DNA of 64,000 nucleotides from Streptomyces sp. NBC_00258. Lineage in GTDB: Bacteria > Actinomycetota > Actinomycetes > Streptomycetales > Streptomycetaceae. The translations under genes and the position numbers were made by a program. Shown here in pieces: positions 27,900-36,670 of this stretch. Location of the stretch: assembly GCF_036182465.1 (NCBI RefSeq), contig NZ_CP108081.1:7502001-7566000 (forward strand), read 5' to 3'. The notes under the pieces were generated by a model. That model did no database searches, was not told the DNA's origin, and was given only the letters and a program-made list of their open reading frames with translations. The number at the start of each line of letters is the position of its first letter. Position 1 is the first letter of the stretch.

Positions 27900-27936
27900 G
27901 GGCCTCCCCGTACCACCCCTCGGTACGGGGAGGCCC
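27900..27936 (+). terminator. Terminator of the amino-acid permease gene
   Basis: Perfect 15-bp stem GGGCCTCCCCGTACC/GGTACGGGGAGGCCC, 7-base loop, followed by TTCT; ends 20 bases before the next start codon. Confidence 0.88.
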
Positions 27937-27956
27937 TTCTGCTTATCCTGACGACC

Positions 27957-28379
27957 ATGCTGACCATCACCCAGGCCCTCGTCGACCAGATCGTCGCGCA
28001 CGCGCGCCAGGACCACCCCGACGAGGCGTGCGGCGTGGTCGCCGGCCCGGAGGGCACCGGCCGCCCCGAGCGGTTCATCCCGATGCTCAACGCCGCGCGC
28101 TCGCCCACGTTCTACGAGTTCGACTCCGGCGACCTCCTCAAGCTCTACCGCGAGCTGGACGACCGCGACGAGGAACCGGTCGTCATCTACCACTCCCACA
28201 CGGCCACCGAGGCGTACCCCTCACGCACCGACATCTCGTACGCGAACGAGCCCGGCGCGCACTACGTCCTGGTCTCCACGGCGGACGCCGACGACGCCGG
28301 GCCCTTCCAGTTCCGGTCCTTCCGGATCCTGGAGGGCGAGGTGACGGAGGAGGAGGTCACGGTCGTGGAGACGTACTGA
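27957..28379 (+). CDS. mec: JAMM/M67 metallopeptidase of the CysO pathway
   Basis: A 140-aa protein. The zinc motif is complete: Glu23, His79-x-His81, seven residues, Ser89-x-x-Asp92 (YHSHTATEAYPSRTDISYA). In Mycobacterium tuberculosis, Mec cleaves the CysO-cysteine isopeptide to free cysteine; the linked cysO and cysM genes downstream support the same role here. It may also trim the CysO C-terminus, which here carries two extra residues after GG. No Shine-Dalgarno was obvious before the ATG. The leader peptide ORF lies between this gene and cysO. Confidence 0.9.
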   Translation: MLTITQALVDQIVAHARQDHPDEACGVVAGPEGTGRPERFIPMLNAARSPTFYEFDSGDLLKLYRELDDRDEEPVVIYHSHTATEAYPSRTDISYANEPGAHYVLVSTADADDAGPFQFRSFRILEGEVTEEEVTVVETY

Positions 28380-28446
28380 TCCCGTATTTCGGTCAGAATT
28401 CATCCAGCATCTGAGATCACATTCCAGAACCCGGACCGGGAATCGA

Positions 28447-28459
28447 TACGATGACCCCA
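28447..28459 (+). promoter_or_regulatory. Candidate leaderless promoter of the leader peptide/cysO/cysM unit
   Basis: TACGAT at 28447-28452 fits a -10 (TANNNT) and is 6 bases before the ATG at 28459. A weak TTCCAG at 28422 could be the -35 with a long spacer. This suggests that cysO and cysM have their own leaderless transcript beginning at the leader ORF. Confidence 0.5.
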
Positions 28460-28560
28460 TGGTTTCCCACGACGTGAGCGACAAGACCCCGGGCATGCTG
28501 CTCGTGGCACGGTTGCACGTCGACCTGTGCAGGCTGCAGAGCGCCATCTGTACGCGCTGA
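28459..28560 (+). CDS. Short leader peptide upstream of cysO
   Basis: A 33-codon ORF too short for usual calling. Its C-terminal half contains RLHVDLCRLQSAICTR with two cysteines and several arginines. This pattern matches the putative leader peptides I recall from Streptomyces sulfur-metabolism operons. ATG 28459 is preceded by a -10-like TACGAT; an inner ATG at 28495 is an alternative. Translation of the Cys codons could sense Cys-tRNA and affect downstream transcription. An imperfect hairpin region (CGTGAG ... CTCACG, about 28578-28598) follows the stop. Function is inferred. Confidence 0.72.
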   Translation: MVSHDVSDKTPGMLLVARLHVDLCRLQSAICTR

Positions 28561-28670
28561 ACCCTGCCGCCGTACGGCCGTGAGCCGCGGCGCCTCACGA
28601 CGCACTGCCCCGCTTTTCTGCGCTGCCGCGCGCCCACCGACCGACTCACTCCCGACAGGAGCCCACAGTC

Positions 28671-28949
28671 ATGGCCATCGAGGTCCGCATCCCCACCATC
28701 CTCCGCACCTACACCGACGGCCAGAAGGCCGTCGAGGGCGGCGGGGAGACCCTCGCCGCTCTCTTCGCCGACCTGGAGACCCGCCATGCGGGCATCCAGG
28801 CCCGCATCGTGGACGGCGGCGAGCTGCGCCGCTTCGTGAACGTGTACCTGAACGACGAGGACGTGCGCTTCCTCGACGGCATCAACACCAAGCTGACCGA
28901 CGGCGACAACGTCACGATCCTGCCGGCCGTGGCCGGCGGCATGGTCTGA
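28671..28949 (+). CDS. cysO: CysO sulfur-carrier protein (ThiS/MoaD fold)
   Basis: A 92-aa ubiquitin-like protein. The stretch RFVNVYLNDEDVRFLDG ... DGDNVTILPAVAGG closely resembles mycobacterial CysO. The carrier C-terminus normally ends in Gly-Gly, activated by an MoeB-type adenylyltransferase and converted to a thiocarboxylate. Here Gly89-Gly90 is followed by Met-Val, so two residues must be removed first. Directly upstream of cysM (23-base gap), same strand. Confidence 0.93.
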   Translation: MAIEVRIPTILRTYTDGQKAVEGGGETLAALFADLETRHAGIQARIVDGGELRRFVNVYLNDEDVRFLDGINTKLTDGDNVTILPAVAGGMV

Positions 28950-28966
28950 CCGGCACCGGGCTCTGA

Positions 28967-29923
<957 letters not shown>

Positions 29924-29995
29924 CGGGGTTCCTCGCCCCCGCCGCCCCTACCCGTTTTCGTCCCCTGGGGTGCGATTTCGGGTGCGGGCCCGGCT

Positions 29996-30053
29996 GTGGC
30001 TGGTCGCGCAGTTCCCCGCGCCCCTGAAAAGCGGGGCTGCGCCCCTGCTTTTC
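29996..30053. repeat. Dispersed GCGCAGTTCCCCGCGCCCC repeat with hairpin tail
   Basis: GTGGCTGGTCGCGCAGTTCC core, then AAAAGC-GGGGC-tgc-GCCCC-t-GCTTTT hairpin. It lies downstream of cysM and may end its transcript. Confidence 0.8.
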
Positions 30054-30195
30054 ACCCCGTCCGCGCACGGCTACCCGTCCGCCCTCATCAGCCCCCACCC
30101 ACCCAGCCCCTCCGGCGTTTGAGGAGCGGGGGCTCGGGGGCTGGCCCCCGAGTAGTGACGGGAACGGGCAGGGGCGGCGGGGGCGAGGAAGATCC

Positions 30196-30714
30196 CTAGC
30201 GGGTCAGGTCGCGGACCTGGTCCCAGATCGCGGGGTCCACCGGGCCCACCCGTCGGCGGAAGTCCCGTACCGGCAGACCCCGCAGCTCGGACGTTTCGAG
30301 GAAGCTGGCCCGCCCGCGGGCGTCCCCGACGGACCCGGGCGGAAGCGGGATGACCCCGGCCCGCCGCTCGTCCTGGTGCTTGCTGGTGATCTTGGCGACG
30401 ACAGCGGTACGGCCCCGCACGGACAGGACGAGACAGGGCCGGTCCTTCGCCCCGGGCCCGTCCTCGTAGGGAACGTTCGCCCACCAGATCTCGGCAGGCC
30501 GCGGACGGGAAGTTCGGGAAGAACGCAGGAGCCCGCCCCGGCCCCGCGGCCGCCCCGGAGGACGGTCCGCCCGGCGACCGGGCGACCGGCCTGTCGAACG
30601 GCTCCGCGAACGGCCCCGCCCGCGGGAGGACCCCCGCCCCCACCCGTCCACCAGCGTCGCGACACCCGCCAGTAGCACCACCGCCACCAACGCGAGCCAC
30701 CACGACGCATCCAT
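30196..30714 (-). CDS. Membrane-anchored PemK/MazF-like protein
   Basis: A 172-aa protein from ATG 30714 (MDASWWLALVAVVLLAGVATL), an N-terminal transmembrane helix. A linker of about 45 residues very rich in Arg/Ser/Gly/Pro precedes a PemK/MazF-type beta-barrel (RPAEIWWANVPYEDGPGAKDRPCLVLSVRGRTAVVAKITSKHQD). MazF/PemK proteins are mRNA-cleaving toxins with a linked antitoxin, but none is visible next to this gene, and a toxin fixed to the membrane would be unusual. A non-toxic role is possible. The catalytic Arg/Thr pair was not confirmed by eye. Confidence 0.72.
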   Translation of the reverse strand: MDASWWLALVAVVLLAGVATLVDGWGRGSSRGRGRSRSRSTGRSPGRRADRPPGRPRGRGGLLRSSRTSRPRPAEIWWANVPYEDGPGAKDRPCLVLSVRGRTAVVAKITSKHQDERRAGVIPLPPGSVGDARGRASFLETSELRGLPVRDFRRRVGPVDPAIWDQVRDLTR

Positions 30715-30901
30715 GGATATGACGGTACCGGCGTGACCGGGCCCACGCTTGGCCACCCCGCTGGCCCCCGAACCGGTGACACCGCAGGTGAGTTCCCCCA
30801 CAACAGCCCTCGACGGAGGAGCGACAGGACCTTTTGCGCCTTACGCTCGACGGACCGCACGACCCCCGTCTTCACTCCCCGCCAGCGGAGGTTTCTGCTT
30901 T

Positions 30902-31654
30902 ATGAAGCTCACCGTCGTCGGCTGCTCGGGGTCGTTCCCGTCCGCGGAATCGGCCTGCTCGAGCTACCTCGTCGAGGCCGACGGCTTCCGGCTGCTTCTC
31001 GACATGGGCAACGGTGCCCTTGGCGAGCTGCAGCGCCACTGCGGTCTCTACGACCTTGACGCGATCTTCCTCAGCCATCTGCACGCCGACCACTGCATCG
31101 ACATGTGCGCGTACTTCGTCGCGCGCTACTACCGCCATGACGGCGGCCGCTGCGATCCGATCCCCGTCTACGGACCAGAGGGCACGGAGCAGCGCCTGAC
31201 CACCGCGTACGCGGACACTCCCTCCGCCTCCTCCATGAGTGAGGTCTTCGACTTCCACACGGTCAAGCCGGGCTCCTTCGAGATCGGCCCGTTCTCGGTG
31301 CACACCGAGAAGGTGAGCCACCCCGTGGAGGCGTACGGCATCCGTGTCGAGCACGGCGGCCGGTCGCTCACGTACTCCGGGGACACCGGCGTGTGCGACA
31401 CCCTCGACGAACTCGCCCGGGACACCGACCTGTTCCTCTGCGAGGCCGCGTTCACGCACGGCAAGGAGAACATCCCGGATCTCCACCTCAACGGCCGCGA
31501 GGCCGGCGAGACCGCGGCCCGCGCAGCGGCCCGCCGCCTGGTCCTGACCCACATCCCGCCGTGGACGGACCCCCAGGCGAACCTGGCGGACGCCCGAGCG
31601 GTGTTCGGAGGGCCGGTGGAACTCGCGACACCGCGGGTCACGTACGAGATCTGA
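30902..31654 (+). CDS. MBL-fold metallo-hydrolase (RNase Z-like/cyclic-phosphodiesterase-like)
   Basis: A 250-aa protein. HLHADH (59-64) is the metal-binding motif; GDTGVCDTL and LTHIPPW supply the later ligands. It starts with KLTVVGCSGSFPSAESACSSYLVEADGFRLLLDMGNGALGELQ, like RNase-Z-type and phnP-type MBL proteins. The ATG at 30902 has GGAGG 10 bases upstream. Substrate unknown. Convergent with nagE2, separated by a palindromic terminator. Confidence 0.88.
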   Translation: MKLTVVGCSGSFPSAESACSSYLVEADGFRLLLDMGNGALGELQRHCGLYDLDAIFLSHLHADHCIDMCAYFVARYYRHDGGRCDPIPVYGPEGTEQRLTTAYADTPSASSMSEVFDFHTVKPGSFEIGPFSVHTEKVSHPVEAYGIRVEHGGRSLTYSGDTGVCDTLDELARDTDLFLCEAAFTHGKENIPDLHLNGREAGETAARAAARRLVLTHIPPWTDPQANLADARAVFGGPVELATPRVTYEI

Positions 31655-31693
31655 CGTCGTCCGTACGCAGCACTGCGCAGGGTTACGCGGCAC

Positions 31694-31727
31694 AAGGCCC
31701 CCGGAGCCGATCGGCTCCGGGGGCCTT
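31694..31727. terminator. 34-bp perfect palindromic terminator between the MBL gene and nagE2
   Basis: The 34 bases from AAGGCCCCCGGAGCCGA to its exact reverse complement form an uninterrupted palindrome. It sits between two convergent stop codons, so it can terminate both strands. Confidence 0.85.
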
Positions 31728-31764
31728 CGTCATGCTTCGGGCCTTGGTCCTCAGGCCCTGGTCG

Positions 31765-33015
31765 TCACGCCTTGGTGAGGTCCTCGACCTCCTCGTCGGG
31801 CTCACGGCCCGGCGTCGCGAGGTTGAACCTGATGATCGCGAAGCGGAAGGTCACGTAGTAGATCGCCGCGAAGACCAGGCCGATCGGGATGATCATCCAT
31901 GGCTTGGTGGCGAGGTTCCAGTTCAGGAAGTAGTCGATGGCACCGGCGGAGAAACTGAAGCCGTGGTGGACGCCCAGCGCCCAGGTGACGGCCATCGAGA
32001 TCGCGGTGAGGACCGCGTGGATCACGTACAGGACCGGCGCGATGAACATGAACGCGAACTCGATCGGTTCGGTGATACCCGTGACGAAGGAGGTCAGCGC
32101 GAGGGAGACCATCATGCCGCCGACGGCCTTGCGGCGCTCGGGGCGGGCGCAGTGCGTGATCGCCAGGGCGGCGGCCGGGAGCGCGAACATCATGATGGGG
32201 AAGAAGCCCGTCATGAACTGACCGGCGGTCGGGTCGCCGTGGAAGAAGCGGGGCAGGTCACCGTGCCAGACGGCGCCGGCGGAGTCCGTGTAGGTGCCGA
32301 TCTCCTGCCAGGCGACGGTGTTCACGAACTGGTGCATGCCGACCGGCAGCAGCGCGCGGTTGATCGCGCCGAAGATGCCCGCGCCGACCGCGCCGAGGCC
32401 GGTCATCCACTCGCCGAAGTTGGTGATGACATCGCCGATGGGCTCCCAGACGAGGCCGAAGAAGACGCCGACGGCGGTGCCGATGAAGGCCATCAGGATC
32501 GGCACGAGACGGCGGCCGTTGAAGAAGCCGAGCCAGTCGGGGAGCTTGGTGCGGTGGAAGCGCTGCCAGGTGACCGCGGCTATCAGGCCCATCACGATGC
32601 CGCCGAGGACCTTGGGGTCGTTGTAGGTCGCGGCGACGTCCGCGCCCTTCTGGACCTTGGCCTCGCTGATCGGGAACGCGGTGAGCACGTTCTTGTAGAC
32701 GAGGAAACCGACGAGCGCCGCGAGCGCGGTGGAGCCGTCCGACTTCTTGGCGAAGCCGATGGCGATGCCGACGCAGAACAGCAACGGCAGGTTGGCGAAG
32801 ACCGCGTCGCCGGCGGTGGCGAACACGGACGCGACCTTGTTCCAGCCGAGCCCGTCCGCGCCGAACACATCGGGCTGGCCGAGACGGAGCAGGATGCCGG
32901 CGGCCGGCAGCACGGCAATGGGGAGCTGCAGGCTGCGGCCGACCTTCTGCAGGCCCTGGAACAGGCCGGATCCCCACTTCTTCGCGGGGGCCGCCGGAGC
33001 TGTGGCGGTGGTCAT
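31765..33015 (-). CDS. nagE2: PTS EIIC, N-acetylglucosamine-specific (NagE2-type)
   Basis: A 416-aa membrane protein. PTS_EIIC features: GLQKVGRSLQLPIAVLPAAGILLRLGQPDVFG at the N-terminus, GMHQFVNTVAW, SFVTGITEPIEF and the C-terminal FNLATPGREPDEEVEDL. It transports and phosphorylates GlcNAc with the EIIB component NagF and general PTS proteins. The start MTTATAPA has a GGAGG-type site (upstream of ATG 33015). Two dre half-palindromes lie upstream (33094-33124). Named by remembered S. coelicolor order; nagE2 is the main GlcNAc permease there. Confidence 0.9.
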   Translation of the reverse strand: MTTATAPAAPAKKWGSGLFQGLQKVGRSLQLPIAVLPAAGILLRLGQPDVFGADGLGWNKVASVFATAGDAVFANLPLLFCVGIAIGFAKKSDGSTALAALVGFLVYKNVLTAFPISEAKVQKGADVAATYNDPKVLGGIVMGLIAAVTWQRFHRTKLPDWLGFFNGRRLVPILMAFIGTAVGVFFGLVWEPIGDVITNFGEWMTGLGAVGAGIFGAINRALLPVGMHQFVNTVAWQEIGTYTDSAGAVWHGDLPRFFHGDPTAGQFMTGFFPIMMFALPAAALAITHCARPERRKAVGGMMVSLALTSFVTGITEPIEFAFMFIAPVLYVIHAVLTAISMAVTWALGVHHGFSFSAGAIDYFLNWNLATKPWMIIPIGLVFAAIYYVTFRFAIIRFNLATPGREPDEEVEDLTKA

Positions 33016-33095
33016 GGTTCCTCCATGTGCAGGGTGCTGCCGGGGACGGGAAATGAACGGAAGGAAATTGCACGGGGGATGGACAGCATCCACGT

Positions 33096-33122
33096 GGTCT
33101 ACACCACTCAGTGGTGTAGACC
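33096..33122. promoter_or_regulatory. Double DasR operator (dre) in the nagE2 promoter
   Basis: GGTCTACACCACT (33096-33108), one base, then AGTGGTGTAGACC (33110-33122) form a perfect 13-bp inverted repeat. Each arm is a GGTCTACACCA/TGGTGTAGACC dre core, so two operators are arranged back to back. DasR represses nag/chitin genes and is released by glucosamine-6-phosphate. Confidence 0.9.
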
Positions 33123-33207
33123 TGTTGTAGCACGGTGAAGGTGAGATAAGGAACCCGCAGTTTTTGTGGCCTGGGCCATAGCGGAACAAGCATCAACAAA
33201 CACGACG

Positions 33208-33241
33208 AAGGGCCCACGGAACGGGGAGTTCCGGGGCCCTT
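33208..33241 (-). terminator. Terminator of nagE1
   Basis: AAGGGCCC-a-CGGAAC / GTTCCG-g-GGGCCCTT, a 14-bp stem with one internal mismatch, lying 70 bases beyond the nagE1 stop in its direction of transcription. Confidence 0.75.
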
Positions 33242-33309
33242 TGTGCTGTTCGTGCAGTGGTGCGTTCCTGCCGCGGCGCGTGACGCGTTGGCGGCCGGCG
33301 CCTGGTGCG

Positions 33310-34596
33310 CTACGCCTTCGTCACGTCCTCGACCTCGTCCTCCGGCTCCCGGCCGGGCGTCGGCAGGTCGAACTTCGTGATCGCGAACCGGAAGACCACG
33401 TAGTAGACGACGGCGAAGCACAGGCCGATCGGAATGATCGCCCAGGGTTTCGTGGCCAGATTCCAGTTGATGACGTAGTCGATCAGGCCCGCCGAGAAAC
33501 TGAAGCCGTCGTGCACACCCAGACCCCACGTCACCGCCATCGAGGCGCCCGTGAGAACCGCGTGCACCGCGTACAGGGCGGGCGCGATGAACACGAAGGA
33601 GTACTCGATCGGTTCCGTGATGCCCGTGACGAACGACGTCAGGGCGATCGACATCATCAGGCCGCCAATTTCCTTGCGGCGCTGGGGTTTTGCGCAGTGC
33701 GTCATCGCCAGGCACGCCGCCGGCAGCGCGAACATCATGATGGGGAAGAAGCCCGACGTGAACTGGCCCGCGTCCGGGTCGCCCGCCAGGAACATGTTGA
33801 TGTCGCCGTGCACGACCGTGCCGTCCGGCTTGGTGTAACTGCCGAACTGGAACCACATGGGCACGTTCAGGAACTGGTGCAGCCCGATCACCAGCAGCGC
33901 GCGGTTGGCGATACCGAAGAGGCCCGCACCCCACGAACCCAGACTCACCAGCCAGTCGCTGAAGTCCTCGAGACCCCGGCCGATCGGCGGCCACACCCAC
34001 AGGCACAGCGCCGCGAAGGCGATCGCCACGAACGCCATGATGATCGGGACGAGACGGCGGCCATTGAAGAAGCCGAGCCAGTCCACCAGCTTGGTGCGGT
34101 GGTAACGCTGCCAGAAGTAGGCCGCCATCAGCCCCATGACGATGCCGCCGAAGACACCCGGATTCTGGTAGGTGAAGACCACCACCGAGCCGTCGTCCGC
34201 CTGACAGCCGGCCGCCACCACCTTCGCCTGCTCCGCGCAGTCCTCCGGGAACTGCCGCAGCACGTTGTAGTAGACGAGGAATCCGGCCACCGCCGCGAGC
34301 GCCGTCGAACCGTCGGCCTTCTTCGCCATACCGATCGCCACACCGACACAGAACAGCAGCGGCAGACCGAGCGAACCGTCCAGCAGCGCGCCGCCCGCGC
34401 CCGCCATCACCTTGGAGACGTTCGTCCAGCCCAGACCGTCGTCCCCGAACACGTCCGGCTGACCCAGGCGGTTGAGAATGCCGGCGGCCGGCAGCACGGC
34501 GATGGGCAGTTGGAGGCTGCGGCCCATCTTCTGCAGACCCTGGAACAGGTTGCTCCAACGGGCGCGCGCGGGCGCGGCGGCGCTGTCGGCACTCAT
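33310..34596 (-). CDS. nagE1: PTS EIIC, GlcNAc family (NagE1-type)
   Basis: A 428-aa paralogue of the neighbouring EIIC; long shared stretches include KMGRSLQLPIAVLPAAGIL, GLHQFLNVPMWFQFGSY and SFVTGITEPIEYSFVFIAPALYAVH. It has an extra loop (CAEQAKVVAAGCQADDGSVV) absent from NagE2. GGAGGA precedes the ATG. It is transcribed divergently from nagF across a single dre operator, so the two are likely co-regulated by DasR. Confidence 0.9.
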   Translation of the reverse strand: MSADSAAAPARARWSNLFQGLQKMGRSLQLPIAVLPAAGILNRLGQPDVFGDDGLGWTNVSKVMAGAGGALLDGSLGLPLLFCVGVAIGMAKKADGSTALAAVAGFLVYYNVLRQFPEDCAEQAKVVAAGCQADDGSVVVFTYQNPGVFGGIVMGLMAAYFWQRYHRTKLVDWLGFFNGRRLVPIIMAFVAIAFAALCLWVWPPIGRGLEDFSDWLVSLGSWGAGLFGIANRALLVIGLHQFLNVPMWFQFGSYTKPDGTVVHGDINMFLAGDPDAGQFTSGFFPIMMFALPAACLAMTHCAKPQRRKEIGGLMMSIALTSFVTGITEPIEYSFVFIAPALYAVHAVLTGASMAVTWGLGVHDGFSFSAGLIDYVINWNLATKPWAIIPIGLCFAVVYYVVFRFAITKFDLPTPGREPEDEVEDVTKA

Positions 34597-34691
34597 CGGC
34601 GGTCCTCCTGCATCCTCCCGCGCCCCTCCGCCGGACTTCAGCCGCCCCTCCGCACCCGCTGGAACGGGGGCGGGTTTGGCGGCCGTTGAAA

Positions 34692-34707
34692 ACTGGTGTA
34701 GACCAGT
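34692..34707. promoter_or_regulatory. DasR operator (dre) between nagE1 and nagF
   Basis: ACTGGTGTAGACCAGT matches the remembered dre consensus ACTGGTCTAGACCAGT at 15 of 16 positions. It is centred in the divergent nagE1/nagF intergenic region. Confidence 0.92.
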
Positions 34708-34824
34708 CGGCGAACGGTTGCGCTGTCGTGTTCGCCATCATTCGGTACGGGTGACGTGACCGCTCGCGAAGATGGGCCAACTGTGGGTTACTGCGACAAA
34801 GCGGTTCGGATCAGGGAGTAGGAC

Positions 34825-35058
34825 ATGGCCAGCAAGGCTGAGAAGATCGTCGCCGGGCTCGGCGGCATCGAGAACATCGAAGAGGTCGAGGGCTGCATCA
34901 CCCGCCTCCGCACCGAGGTCATCGACCCGAGCAAGGTCGACGAGGCCGCCCTGAAGGCCGCGGGCGCCCACGGCGTCGTCAAGATGGGCAACGCCATCCA
35001 GGTCGTCATCGGCACCGACGCGGACCCGATCGCCGCGGACATCGAAGACATGATGTGA
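34825..35058 (+). CDS. nagF: PTS EIIB component for GlcNAc
   Basis: A 77-aa EIIB domain. The phosphorylated cysteine is Cys24 in VEGCITRLRTEV. It passes phosphate from EIIA to the sugar at the EIIC partners encoded next to it. GGAGTAGG precedes the ATG. It is freestanding, as expected for the Streptomyces GlcNAc system where EIIB and EIIC are separate. Confidence 0.95.
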   Translation: MASKAEKIVAGLGGIENIEEVEGCITRLRTEVIDPSKVDEAALKAAGAHGVVKMGNAIQVVIGTDADPIAADIEDMM

Positions 35059-35104
35059 ACCCTCGGACTCCGGGCCCCGGCCCGGGGACCTGAGGTCTCA
35101 CTCC

Positions 35105-35140
35105 TGAGGGGCCGCTTCCGTTACCCGGGGCGGCCCCTCA
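35105..35140 (+). terminator. Terminator of nagF
   Basis: TGAGGGGCCGC / GCGGCCCCTCA, 11-bp perfect stem with a 14-base loop, 46 bases after the nagF stop. Confidence 0.75.
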
Positions 35141-35165
35141 CCCGTATGCGACTAGGCTCGACGCC

Positions 35166-35903
35166 ATGTCTCGAATCGACGGCCGCACGCCCGAACAGCT
35201 CCGCCCGATCACCATCGAACGCGGCTGGAGCAAGCACGCCGAGGGCTCCGTCCTCGTCTCCTTCGGCGACACGAAGGTCTTCTGCACCGCCTCCGTGACC
35301 GAGGGCGTCCCGCGCTGGCGCAAGGGCAGCGGCGAGGGCTGGGTCACCGCCGAGTACTCCATGCTCCCGCGGGCCACCAACACCCGCGGCGACCGCGAAT
35401 CCGTCCGCGGCAAGATCGGCGGCCGCACGCACGAGATCAGCCGCCTCATCGGCCGCTCCCTGCGCGCCGTCATCGACTACAAGGCGCTCGGCGAGAACAC
35501 CATCGTCCTCGACTGCGACGTCCTCCAGGCCGACGGCGGCACCCGCACAGCCGCCATCACCGGCGCGTACGTCGCCCTCGCGGACGCCATCTCCTGGGCC
35601 CAGGGCAAGAAGATCATCCGGGTCGGCCGTCAGCCCCTCACCGGAACGGTCAGCGCCGTCTCCGTCGGCATCGTCGGCGGCGTGCCCCTCCTCGACCTCT
35701 GCTACGAGGAGGACGTCCGCGCCGACACCGACATGAACGTCGTCTGCACCGGCGACGGCCGCTTCGTCGAGGTCCAGGGCACCGCCGAGGCCGAACCGTT
35801 CGCCCGCGAGGAGCTCAACTCCCTTCTCGACCTGGCCGTTCTGGGCTGCACGGAACTCGCTGTCGCCCAGCGCACGGCGCTTGATACGGTCCTGGAAAGG
35901 TAA
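35166..35903 (+). CDS. rph: Ribonuclease PH
   Basis: A 245-aa phosphorolytic 3'-5' exoribonuclease that trims tRNA 3' ends. RNase PH signatures are all present: [71 protein letters not shown] and [22 protein letters not shown]. Length is normal. The rdgB gene follows after one intervening lipoprotein gene, a common actinobacterial arrangement. Confidence 0.96.
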   Translation: MSRIDGRTPEQLRPITIERGWSKHAEGSVLVSFGDTKVFCTASVTEGVPRWRKGSGEGWVTAEYSMLPRATNTRGDRESVRGKIGGRTHEISRLIGRSLRAVIDYKALGENTIVLDCDVLQADGGTRTAAITGAYVALADAISWAQGKKIIRVGRQPLTGTVSAVSVGIVGGVPLLDLCYEEDVRADTDMNVVCTGDGRFVEVQGTAEAEPFAREELNSLLDLAVLGCTELAVAQRTALDTVLER

Positions 35904-35970
35904 AGGACACACCAAGACGACCGCCTGCCACGGGCAACCACGGCACCGGCCGTCGCGTCCCTACGAGTAC

Positions 35971-35997
35971 GGGCGTACGGCACACCGCTGTACGCCC
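35971..35997 (+). terminator. Candidate terminator after rph
   Basis: GGGCGTAC / GTACGCCC, 8-bp perfect stem with an 11-base loop, in the gap between rph and the lipoprotein gene. Confidence 0.5.
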
Positions 35998-36071
35998 GGC
36001 CAGCACCACACGGGGGCCTTGTGGCCTACGCAACGGGGCCCTCGGGCCTGACGCAACGGGAGGACCGTTCC

Positions 36072-36476
36072 ATGGCCGCGAGTCGCCGCCGAGCACGTCG
36101 TACCACTGCCATCGCCGCAGCCGTGGCAGCCGTCGCGCTGACGGCCGGGCTGACCACCGGCTGCGACGCCGTAAACAAGGCCCTGGACTGTGTCCAGACC
36201 GCCGACACCATCGCAGACAGCGTCACCGACCTCCAGCAGGCCGTGGAGAACGCCGCGAACGACCCGACGCAGGCGGACGAGGCACTCGACTCCATCGACA
36301 AGAACCTCGACACCATCGGTGACAAGACGGACGACACCGACATCAACAAGGCCGTGGACGACCTCCAGAAGGCGGTCACCAACGTCCGCGACTCCATCAA
36401 GAACGGTGACGAGACCCCGGACATCAGCCCCGTCACGGACGCGGCCGGCGAACTCACCAAGGTCTGCACGCCGTAG
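36072..36476 (+). CDS. Small predicted lipoprotein, helical
   Basis: A 134-aa protein. From ATG 36072 (GGGAGGAC upstream): basic N-terminus, hydrophobic stretch and lipobox LTTGC, then an acidic, helical mature region with repeating DxxxDL/QxAVxNA patterns (TDLQQAVENAANDPTQADEALDSIDKNLD). No family recognised. It sits between rph and rdgB. Confidence 0.78.
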   Translation: MAASRRRARRTTAIAAAVAAVALTAGLTTGCDAVNKALDCVQTADTIADSVTDLQQAVENAANDPTQADEALDSIDKNLDTIGDKTDDTDINKAVDDLQKAVTNVRDSIKNGDETPDISPVTDAAGELTKVCTP

Positions 36477-36670
36477 CCGCAGCGGTCGCGGTCGCGCAAC
36501 GGCCGCTCCGCCGCGAGTGGACGACCTGCCCCGCCGCGGGTGGGCGACGGCTCCTTGGCGGGTGGCAGACGATCGGATCACGGGCACCGGCCGGCGACCA
36601 GATCACCGGCACGGTGGGCGATCGCAGGCATCGCACGAGCGGCTCGGCCCGCCTGGCTAGGGTGAGCACC

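Noticed and set aside
31694..31727. Regulatory operator at the 34-bp palindrome
   Set aside because: It lies between two convergent stop codons, so termination explains it better.
32258..34780. 840-aa frame spanning both nag EIIC genes on the same strand
   Set aside because: Out of frame with the real PTS proteins; it passes through the dre region and has no domain.
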